Position numbers and translations under genes: made by a program
Notes under the pieces: model-generated
The model's input: the letters and a program-made list of their open reading frames with translations, nothing else
Database searches by the model: none
What the model was told of the DNA's origin: nothing
NCBI GenBank assembly: GCA_030531025.1
Contig: JAUMTV010000039.1
Span: forward strand, 15,589-26,674
Source of the DNA: Turicibacter sp.
GTDB lineage: Bacteria; Bacillota; Bacilli; MOL361; Turicibacteraceae
DNA: 11,086 bases
Reading direction: 5' to 3'
Part shown: in pieces, positions 5,737 through 11,086 of the stretch
How the letters are laid out: every line of letters begins with the position of its first letter
Position numbering within the stretch: position 1 is the first letter of the stretch

Positions 5737-6639
5737 ATGAGTAAAAAAAGAAATATTTACAAAATTAAAGATAAATTAACTCCACACTTGCTTATCCTAC
5801 CATCAATCTTAGCCTTTACATTATTTATGTTTTGGCCATTAATCAGAACTATATATTTAAGTTTCTTTTCGTGGAATATGGTTAAACCAACAAAAACTTT
5901 TGTAGGACTAAATAATTATATTGAGATATTTAATAATCCATTAACGTATAAAATTATGGGAAATACATTTATATATATATTAATATTGCTTTTAATAAAT
6001 TTTGTAGCTCCATATATACTATCTTTTATACTATCTGTTGTAATAACAAAGGCAAAAGGATTCTATAAAAGTGTTATATTTCTACCAAGTGTAATTTCTT
6101 TAGTTGTAGGTTCCATATTATATTTATGGATTCTTAATCCTATTTCTGGACCAGCAGCAGTAATTGCAAATTGGCTCGGTATAACATTGCCTATATGGAC
6201 TAAAACTGATGGATTAGTAATAGTAATATTAAGTTTAATTACAAGTTGGAAGATCTTCGGATATAACTTTATTGTTGTACTTGCTGGAGTATCAGGTGTA
6301 TCGACTGAAGTTATAGAAGCAGCAAAACTAGATAACATTCCAATGCATAAGATATTTATAGATATAATAATACCAATGAGTAGTGCAACAGGAATATACG
6401 TATTAATTATGACGATAGTTCAAGGGTTACAGTATGTATTCACACCTATAAAGGTTATTACTCAAGGTGGACCGAACTATGCAAGTTCTAATGCTATTTA
6501 TAATGTTTATCAAGAAGCATTTGTACTATATAAAACAGGAACGGCTTCAGCATTTGCAATAATAACAATGACATTATTTATAGTATTGTTAATTTTAGAA
6601 TTTAAGTATGTAGAAAAAGGAGTACACTATGAAAATTAA
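5737..6639 (+). CDS. ABC sugar-type permease, UgpA/MalF-like
   Basis: This is a 300-residue inner-membrane subunit. About six hydrophobic segments lie at 18-42, 77-103, 113-133, 158-182, 216-238 and 271-290. The cytoplasmic coupling loop is EAAKLDN...I..IIP (194-213), the site that docks with the ATPase. Its usually invariant Gly is Asn at 200, which is odd. TQGGPNYAS (242-250) is the conserved segment before the last helix in this permease class. The short N-terminus lacks the long MalF periplasmic loop, as in UgpA and most Firmicutes homologues. AAGGAG (5724-5729) precedes the ATG by 7 nt. The 3' end overlaps the next gene by 11 bp. It should pair one-to-one with that second permease. Confidence 0.92.
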   Translation: MSKKRNIYKIKDKLTPHLLILPSILAFTLFMFWPLIRTIYLSFFSWNMVKPTKTFVGLNNYIEIFNNPLTYKIMGNTFIYILILLLINFVAPYILSFILSVVITKAKGFYKSVIFLPSVISLVVGSILYLWILNPISGPAAVIANWLGITLPIWTKTDGLVIVILSLITSWKIFGYNFIVVLAGVSGVSTEVIEAAKLDNIPMHKIFIDIIIPMSSATGIYVLIMTIVQGLQYVFTPIKVITQGGPNYASSNAIYNVYQEAFVLYKTGTASAFAIITMTLFIVLLILEFKYVEKGVHYEN

Positions 6640-7456
6640 ATTAAATTCAGAAATAAAATGGCATATAATTTTAGCTATATTTGTGGTGGTATCTCTTTTT
6701 CCAATAATATTTGCCATATCAAGTTCATTTAAAAGTTTAGGTGAAGCATACAACAATGTATTGGGGATTATACCTAATGAGCCTACCTTAAACAATTATA
6801 TGGAAGTATTCAAAAGACTACCTTTTGTAAATATAACAGGTAATACTTTCTTTATAGCAACAATGGTTACATTATTTAAAGTTACAACATCTGTTTTAGC
6901 AGCATATGCTTTTGTATACTTTGATTTTAAATATAAAAATATATTGTACTTTATAATGATAAGTACCATATTTATACCTTTTACAGTAACTATGATACCA
7001 AACTATTTAACTATATCTCAGTTAGGGTTAAGAGATAGTCTATGGGGGGTTATATTACCTCAGTTAAGTGATGCAACAGGTATATTTTTACTTAGACAGT
7101 CTATGAAAACTATACCTAAATCACTTATTGAAGTTACAGAACTGGATAATATAAGTCATTTTAAAAGAATGAGAGATATTATTGTTCCAATGGTAAAACC
7201 AGCAATAATTTCAACAGGAATAATGTTCTTTATAAACTCTTGGAATGAGTATGTTTGGCCAGTATTAATATTAAAGACGAAGGAAAACTTTACACTACCT
7301 TTAGCACTACAATTATTTATAAGTTCAGAAGGTGGTACTGACTTTACTGTGGCAATGGCTGTATCAGTTATAACAATGATAATACCTTTAATACTATATA
7401 TAATATTCCAAAAACATATTATAAATACTTTTACATCATCGGGAATAAAGGGATAG
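6629..7456 (+). CDS. ABC sugar-type permease, UgpE/MalG-like
   Basis: This is a 275-residue inner-membrane subunit with about six hydrophobic segments (12-33, 72-96, 105-126, 138-155, 190-206 and 240-261). The coupling loop reads EVTELDN...IIVP (168-187). The family consensus EAA---G is changed at both the second and third positions (V, T), and Asn174 replaces the Gly. WNEYVWPV (205-212) and the C-terminal GIKG are hallmarks of the MalG/UgpE class. The ATG lies 11 bp inside the end of the first permease gene, with AAGGAG (6617-6622) upstream, so translation is coupled and the partners should be made in equal amounts. It forms a heterodimeric channel with that permease. Confidence 0.92.
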   Translation: MKIKLNSEIKWHIILAIFVVVSLFPIIFAISSSFKSLGEAYNNVLGIIPNEPTLNNYMEVFKRLPFVNITGNTFFIATMVTLFKVTTSVLAAYAFVYFDFKYKNILYFIMISTIFIPFTVTMIPNYLTISQLGLRDSLWGVILPQLSDATGIFLLRQSMKTIPKSLIEVTELDNISHFKRMRDIIVPMVKPAIISTGIMFFINSWNEYVWPVLILKTKENFTLPLALQLFISSEGGTDFTVAMAVSVITMIIPLILYIIFQKHIINTFTSSGIKG

Positions 7457-7465
7457 GAGAGAATT

Positions 7466-8554
7466 ATGAAAGAGATTGTATTTGAAAATATATGCAAAAG
7501 TTATGGGAAAACACAGGTTGTTAAAAATTTAAATTTAACTATAAAAGAAGGGGAAAGATTAATTATCCTAGGCCCATCTGGTTGTGGGAAATCTACTACT
7601 TTAAGAATGATAGCTGGTTTAGAGCAACCTACATCAGGAAAAATATATATGGATGGTAAATGTGTAAATGAAGTAAAAAGTGGAGATAGAAATATAGCTA
7701 TGGTATTTCAGAACTATGCACTATTCCCTCATATGACAGTCAAAGAAAATATAATTTATGGACTTAAAGCTCATAAAATACATAAAGATGAGATTGAAGA
7801 AAGACTAAATGCAGCAGTTAAAATGTTAAAACTAGAAGGATTGGAAGATCGTAAACCTAAGGACTTATCTGGTGGTCAACGTCAGAGAGTTGCCCTTGCA
7901 AGAGCTGTAGTAAAAAGAGGAGATTTCTTCTTATTGGATGAGCCATTATCTAATCTTGATGCTCAGTTAAGAGGTCATGCTAGAAAAGAATTGGTAAAAA
8001 TTCATGAAGCTTATAAGCAAACTTTTATATATGTAACTCATGATCAAGTGGAAGCAATGACTATTGGAGATAGGGTTGCTTTAATGAATAAAGGTGATTT
8101 ACAAATGCTTGATACACCACAAAATGTATACAATAAACCAAGAAATATATTTACAGCTAAATTTATAGGTTCACCATCTATGAATATATTTGATGTTGAT
8201 TATAAGAATAAATCTATTAACTTAGATAATCAAAAAATAGAGTTATCAAATAGTTGGGTAGAGCTTGTGGAGTCAAATAAAATAAATGAATTGTCTTTTG
8301 GGGTTAGACCAGAACATGTTGAAATATCTAGTGAATGTTTACCAAACTCATTTAAAGGAATTGTAAAATATATTGAAGACTATGGAAATAAAATAGGTGT
8401 ATATTTTGAAATAGAAGGGAATGAAGTAATTGCACTAGTTGATGATAATACATTTAAAAATGGTGATGAAATATACTATAAACCTAATTTTGAAAAAATA
8501 CATTTATTTAACAGAGAAACAACTATGTCAATTGGATATCCAGAGGAGATATAA
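7466..8554 (+). CDS. ABC transporter ATP-binding subunit, UgpC/MsmK/MalK class
   Basis: This 362-residue ATPase powers uptake. Walker A is GPSGCGKST (36-44), the Q-loop is FQNYALFPH (81-89), the signature is LSGGQRQR (134-141), Walker B is FFLLDEP (154-160) and the H-loop is THDQ (191-194). All catalytic residues are present. Residues about 240-362 form the OB-fold/TOBE regulatory extension typical of carbohydrate importers; it contains SFGVRPEHVEIS. AGGAG (7455-7459) overlaps the stop of the preceding permease. Most Gram-positive sugar importers lack a dedicated ATPase in the operon and share one MsmK-type protein, so a local copy suggests a self-contained system. Whether the altered permease loops match changes here cannot be read directly. 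Confidence 0.95.
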   Translation: MKEIVFENICKSYGKTQVVKNLNLTIKEGERLIILGPSGCGKSTTLRMIAGLEQPTSGKIYMDGKCVNEVKSGDRNIAMVFQNYALFPHMTVKENIIYGLKAHKIHKDEIEERLNAAVKMLKLEGLEDRKPKDLSGGQRQRVALARAVVKRGDFFLLDEPLSNLDAQLRGHARKELVKIHEAYKQTFIYVTHDQVEAMTIGDRVALMNKGDLQMLDTPQNVYNKPRNIFTAKFIGSPSMNIFDVDYKNKSINLDNQKIELSNSWVELVESNKINELSFGVRPEHVEISSECLPNSFKGIVKYIEDYGNKIGVYFEIEGNEVIALVDDNTFKNGDEIYYKPNFEKIHLFNRETTMSIGYPEEI

Positions 8555-8556
8555 GA

Positions 8557-9345
8557 ATGAATATTTATATAAGTACGAATATGTTTAAAGTAAATCAACT
8601 AGAAGAAGTATTTGATATATTGGAGAATATTCAATACGAAAATATAGGAATAGAGTTATTTACAGAGTTTCATAATCAGGAATTTATGAATGTAGTTAAT
8701 AAGAATATGGATAGATTGAAAAAATATAAAATTTCGCTACACGGTCCATACTATAAAACAGAGCATTCTGCCCAAAATGGTTCTGATACTTATAATAAAT
8801 CGAAAGAATATTTTATAGATTCTCTAAAATTATCAAAGGAATTAAATAGCTCGTATATCGTGTATCATCATAACAACTGTAAAATACATGACAAAGAAAA
8901 GATGATTAACAATTCCAAAATAAATTTAGAAGAATTAAATGAATTGGGAAAATATTACAATGCTAATATAGTAATAGAAAATGCTGGTGTAATATCTAGT
9001 CAAAATATGTTATTTGATCAGGACGAGTTTATCCAAATTTGCAAAGAAAGTGATAATAATGTATTAATAGATATTGGACATGCTTTTGCAAATGGATGGG
9101 ATATAGAGTATGTCATAAGAGAATTGAAAGATAAAATCGTATCTTATCATTTACATAATAATGATGGTAAAAAAGATAGTCATGAGTCTATATGCGCTGG
9201 AAAATTAAATATAGAAGAATTTTTAGAAATATATAAAAAATACACTAATAAAGCGGATTTAGTACTTGAATATAGTAAAGAGTACAGTGAAAAGAGAAAT
9301 ATTTTAATTGAAGACATAGATTATATAAAATCTATAATTAAATAG
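8557..9345 (+). CDS. Xylose-isomerase-like TIM-barrel sugar phosphate isomerase/epimerase
   Basis: This 262-residue protein belongs to the AP_endonuc_2 superfamily, which includes sugar and sugar-phosphate isomerases, epimerases, dehydratases and endonuclease IV. Likely metal-site residues lie in successive barrel strands: E33, H62 (SLHGPY), H104/H105 (VYHHNN), E141 (VIENAG), D172 and H175 (IDIGHA), H198/H200 (YHLHNNDG), H209 and E238 (VLEYS). The E/D/H/E set expected for a divalent metal is complete, so the enzyme should be active. The ATG is 2 nt after the ATPase stop, with AGAGGAG (8542-8548) inside that gene. It is the last gene of the operon, closed by a terminator. With the HAD phosphatase it suggests that the imported compound is rearranged and dephosphorylated. 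An endonuclease role is unlikely in this context. Confidence 0.85.
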   Translation: MNIYISTNMFKVNQLEEVFDILENIQYENIGIELFTEFHNQEFMNVVNKNMDRLKKYKISLHGPYYKTEHSAQNGSDTYNKSKEYFIDSLKLSKELNSSYIVYHHNNCKIHDKEKMINNSKINLEELNELGKYYNANIVIENAGVISSQNMLFDQDEFIQICKESDNNVLIDIGHAFANGWDIEYVIRELKDKIVSYHLHNNDGKKDSHESICAGKLNIEEFLEIYKKYTNKADLVLEYSKEYSEKRNILIEDIDYIKSIIK

Positions 9346-9350
9346 TATGT

Positions 9351-9386
9351 AAAAAGGCATTGCTAAAAAGCAATGCCTTTTTATTT
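9351..9386 (+). terminator. Intrinsic terminator of the importer operon
   Basis: A perfect 13-bp stem (9351-9363 with 9370-9382) has a TAAAAA loop, and its T-rich 3' arm continues into ATTT. It lies 5 nt past the stop of the TIM-barrel gene. The flanking A-run could let it work on the minus strand too. Confidence 0.9.
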
Positions 9387-9408
9387 AACTATAATTGTAT
9401 AGTCTAAC

Positions 9409-9430
9409 AATCTTAATAAAATCTTAATAA
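9409..9430. promoter_or_regulatory. Tandem 11-bp repeat, possible response-regulator site
   Basis: AATCTTAATAA is repeated head to tail (9409-9419, 9420-9430), placing CTTAAT hexamers 11 bp apart. An 11-bp direct repeat on one face of the helix is the usual binding pattern of OmpR/PhoB-family response regulators. It ends 4 bp before TTGACT (9435-9440), so it would act on a rightward promoter there. No such regulator gene is in the window. Confidence 0.4.
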
Positions 9431-9434
9431 ATCA

Positions 9435-9466
9435 TTGACTTCGTCTTAAAAAACAGTTCCTATACT
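9435..9466 (+). promoter_or_regulatory. Weak candidate promoter with long spacer
   Basis: TTGACT (9435-9440) and TATACT (9461-9466) are each good hexamers but 20 bp apart, longer than the usual 16-18. Such spacing is seen at activator-dependent promoters, which would fit the tandem repeat just upstream. Start site would be near 9473. Confidence 0.3.
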
Positions 9467-9472
9467 AATATC

Positions 9473-9692
9473 TACAAACAAAATATTACGAATAGATAAA
9501 GGGTAAGAAAAAGTCTTTTCTAAAACATTAATAAGTAAAAAAGTAAGAGGATTCGATTGCTGACAAGGTGGAATTTGTGGCATATAGTTGATATGGGAGA
9601 ATTAAATAATGGTAGATGGGGTTCGGTACGATTCGTCTCCACCATTGAAATCTACGAAAAAGGTATTGATTAAAAAATCAATACCTTTTTAT
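9473..9692 (+). ncRNA. Candidate structured RNA or leader-peptide transcript
   Basis: This is a foldable stretch with no family match I can name. Pairings seen are AGAAAA (9506-9511) with TTTTCT (9516-9521); CATAT (9581-9585) with ATATG (9591-9595); GTAGA (9611-9615) with TCTAC (9651-9655); and a long-range GGTGGA (9567-9572) with TCCACC (9638-9643). The last two compete with other options. Local GC content is higher than in the neighbouring spacers. A 38-codon frame starts at TTG 9557, with AGAGG 6 nt upstream, and stops at TAA 9671-9673 in the terminator loop; it has three Trp. An RNA ending at the terminator 9657-9690 fits, but the promoter is weak and no product is proven. Confidence 0.3.
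9657..9690. terminator. Bidirectional terminator between convergent transcripts
   Basis: A perfect 14-bp stem (9657-9670 with 9677-9690) has a TAAAAA loop and is flanked by A5 and T5. On the minus strand it ends the AraC-type regulator gene, whose stop codon overlaps the arm. On the + strand it ends any transcript from 9473 onward or readthrough from the importer operon. Confidence 0.88.
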
Positions 9693-10933
9693 TGTTTTAT
9701 ATTATTTTTATACATATTAGATTTGTATTTAGTAGGCGAAACACCTGTAATATTTTTAAATAACTTAGAAAACCAACTCAAATCATCAATACCAACCGAG
9801 TGAGAAATTTCTTGAATAGTCATATCAGTATTTGTAAGCATACGAATTGATTCTTCAATTCTCTTTTCTTGTATATATTTTGTTACAGTTTTACCCGTTT
9901 CCTTTTTAAACTGATTAGATAAAAATGAAGGATTTTTACCAATAGCTTTTGATATAGTTGATAAAGATAAATTACTTTGCAAATTAAAATTAATATGTTC
10001 TATAGTATCACGTATAGTATATGAATACTCTTTTAAATTATAATTTGTGATTAAGTTAGTATATCTTTTTAACATCTTATAAGGTAACTTTACTAGTTTA
10101 ATTCTAGTATTTTCACCTTCTATTTCATTTTGATTTTTAATAGAAAGTTGGCGAACTTGAGCAGGAGATATTTGTTCTTTTAATAGCTCAGATTCAAATT
10201 GAGTGTTTAAGATGTATAAATTATTTTTTACTTTATCAATAGAATTATCTTTTAATATACCTGTTAGCTCAATATAGTTACTTAAAACTTCAGTTGCTTC
10301 TTTTCCAGATCTAATACACTTAAAAATATCTTCTAAGCAGGATTTATATTTTTTATGATACTCTATATAAAATTCTGAGTTATCATCATAATGATAATTA
10401 TAGTTAGTTAGCTTTGGTTTATTTTCAGAAAAATCTATATAATACATACTTGAAGCATCATAATTTGATATAAATGCTCCTAGCACCTTATGTAAAGTTG
10501 AAATTACATTTATACTATTTACAACTGGAAGAGAGCTATAATAAATTGAAAAAGTTTTCCTCAAGGTTTCAGGAAATTGGTTCTTCTTTAATAAATTACT
10601 TATGAATTCATCATTTGGTTCAATTTCTAAAAATGGTCCAATAATTAATATATCATTGGATATTTCTTTAGGAAAAGAGAATATTATAGTTGTAAATTCA
10701 ACTGTACTTTTAAGTACACATAAAGCACATTGTCTCATCTGTGAAAGTTCATTCATAGTATAACTGCTCATATGATTATAATCTGGCCAAATAATTTTTC
10801 TGAATTCAATGTCTATATAATTATTAAAGTCGTTAACATCACATATTTTTGTTGTACTAATATTAAATGAAGATTCTAAAATTGATATAAGTAAATTGCA
10901 AAAATCTCTGTAATTAAAATTTGTGATAAGCAT
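9689..10933 (-). CDS. AraC-family transcriptional regulator with PocR-like N-terminus
   Basis: This is a 414-residue DNA-binding regulator. The last 110 residues (about 305-405) are a standard two-helix-turn-helix AraC domain: first unit LSLSTISKAIGKNPSFLSNQFKK, then the linker EKRIEESIRML, then the second unit IQEISHSVGIDDLSWFSKLFKN and GVSPTKYK. The first about 160 residues form a separate sensor with CALC (69-72) and LIIGPFLE (96-103). This layout recalls PocR-type sensor domains, thought to bind small glycerol- or diol-like molecules; the match is tentative. Residues 185-290 are mostly helical. ACCTCTCT (10941-10948) is the complement of its ribosome-binding site, 7 nt from the ATG. It converges on the importer operon and is a candidate controller of it. 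Confidence 0.9.
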   Translation of the reverse strand: MLITNFNYRDFCNLLISILESSFNISTTKICDVNDFNNYIDIEFRKIIWPDYNHMSSYTMNELSQMRQCALCVLKSTVEFTTIIFSFPKEISNDILIIGPFLEIEPNDEFISNLLKKNQFPETLRKTFSIYYSSLPVVNSINVISTLHKVLGAFISNYDASSMYYIDFSENKPKLTNYNYHYDDNSEFYIEYHKKYKSCLEDIFKCIRSGKEATEVLSNYIELTGILKDNSIDKVKNNLYILNTQFESELLKEQISPAQVRQLSIKNQNEIEGENTRIKLVKLPYKMLKRYTNLITNYNLKEYSYTIRDTIEHINFNLQSNLSLSTISKAIGKNPSFLSNQFKKETGKTVTKYIQEKRIEESIRMLTNTDMTIQEISHSVGIDDLSWFSKLFKNITGVSPTKYKSNMYKNNIKQ

Positions 10934-10989
10934 TTCAATAACCTCTCTAAAAAAATAATTCTTTAACGAAAAAAAAATAAAATTTTAAA

Positions 10990-11012
10990 AAATTAAACAA
11001 AATTGTTAATTT
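10990..11012. promoter_or_regulatory. Imperfect palindrome upstream of the AraC-type gene
   Basis: AATTAAACAA and TTGTTAATT face each other around a short A-rich centre, about 60 bp before the AraC-type start codon. It is a possible operator for autoregulation. The sequence is AT-rich enough for this to arise by chance, and I find no convincing -35/-10 pair for this gene. Confidence 0.25.
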
Positions 11013-11036
11013 TTTTTTTTTAAAAAAAAAAAAAAA
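11010..11036. repeat. T12A15 homopolymer tract
   Basis: Twelve T are followed by fifteen A, giving a strongly bent, phase-variable-type tract about 75-100 bp upstream of the AraC-type gene. Such tracts act as upstream promoter elements or change length by slippage. The exact length may be a sequencing uncertainty. Confidence 0.7.
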
Positions 11037-11045
11037 GACACACGA

Positions 11046-11071
11046 CAGTAAGATGATTATTGTCAGTTAGG
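11046..11071. repeat. Small hairpin at right edge
   Basis: GACAGTAA and TTATTGTC pair over 8 bp (one G·U) around a GATGA loop. Read on the minus strand a T15 run follows after a 7-nt gap (GTGTGTC), so it might be an inefficient terminator for a minus-strand gene beyond the edge. The gap argues against efficient termination. Confidence 0.3.
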
Positions 11072-11086
11072 CTCAAACATGAGTAT

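Noticed and set aside
9636..9646. CGTCTCCACCA, identical to the 3' end of many tmRNA genes (possible ssrA attachment remnant)
   Set aside because: The preceding bases do not form the T-arm (TGGGG against CGATT do not pair) and no 5' tmRNA acceptor half is present. Eleven bases alone are too few.
9609..9803. A 64-codon + strand frame with ATG
   Set aside because: It runs through the terminator hairpin and into the antisense of the AraC-type gene, has no good ribosome-binding site and no sensible protein features.

Overview
The window reads as chromosomal DNA of a low-GC, strictly anaerobic member of the Clostridia. The intergenic DNA is very AT-rich, the ribosome-binding sites are of AGGAGG type, there are many hairpin-plus-T-run terminators, and there is a Cys-rich 4Fe-4S protein. 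I cannot fix the genus from sequence alone.

Layout, left to right. (1) Positions 1-307 hold no recognisable gene but are dense in signals: a + strand terminator for a gene lying off the left edge, a minus-strand terminator at the extreme left, and an unusually regular promoter/operator region at 221-291 (three identical 12-bp repeats at an exact 23-bp period, with back-to-back promoters). (2) 308-928 is a two-gene operon: a small Cro/C1-type repressor and a four-helix membrane protein. (3) 1140-2399 is a monocistronic gene for a two-[4Fe-4S] protein with extra cysteine clusters and a possible winged-helix N-terminus, closed by two tandem terminators. (4) 2755-3330 encodes GlpP, the glycerol-3-phosphate-responsive RNA-binding antiterminator. 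(5) 3331-3548 is a folded, non-coding stretch. (6) 3549-9345 is a six-gene, same-strand, tightly spaced operon: a Cof-type HAD phosphatase, an UgpB-like solute-binding lipoprotein, two permeases, an UgpC/MsmK-type ATPase and a xylose-isomerase-like TIM-barrel enzyme. (7) 9383-9692 is a non-coding stretch with an 11-bp tandem repeat, a weak promoter, a foldable transcript and a bidirectional terminator. (8) 9689-10933, on the minus strand, is an AraC-family regulator convergent with the operon.

Working model (inference): the operon imports a glycerol-phosphate-like or sugar-derived solute. The lipoprotein, permeases and ATPase form the importer, and the TIM-barrel enzyme and HAD phosphatase process the cargo. 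GlpP upstream and the AraC regulator downstream are the obvious candidate regulators. The substrate cannot be settled from sequence.

The points most worth a second look are: the divergent promoter pair with 23-bp operator array and a predicted ~220-nt minus-strand RNA; the folded element between glpP and the importer operon, which shares a motif with the left edge of the window; the candidate structured RNA or small peptide at 9467-9692; and the same Gly-to-Asn change in the ATPase-contacting loop of both permeases.
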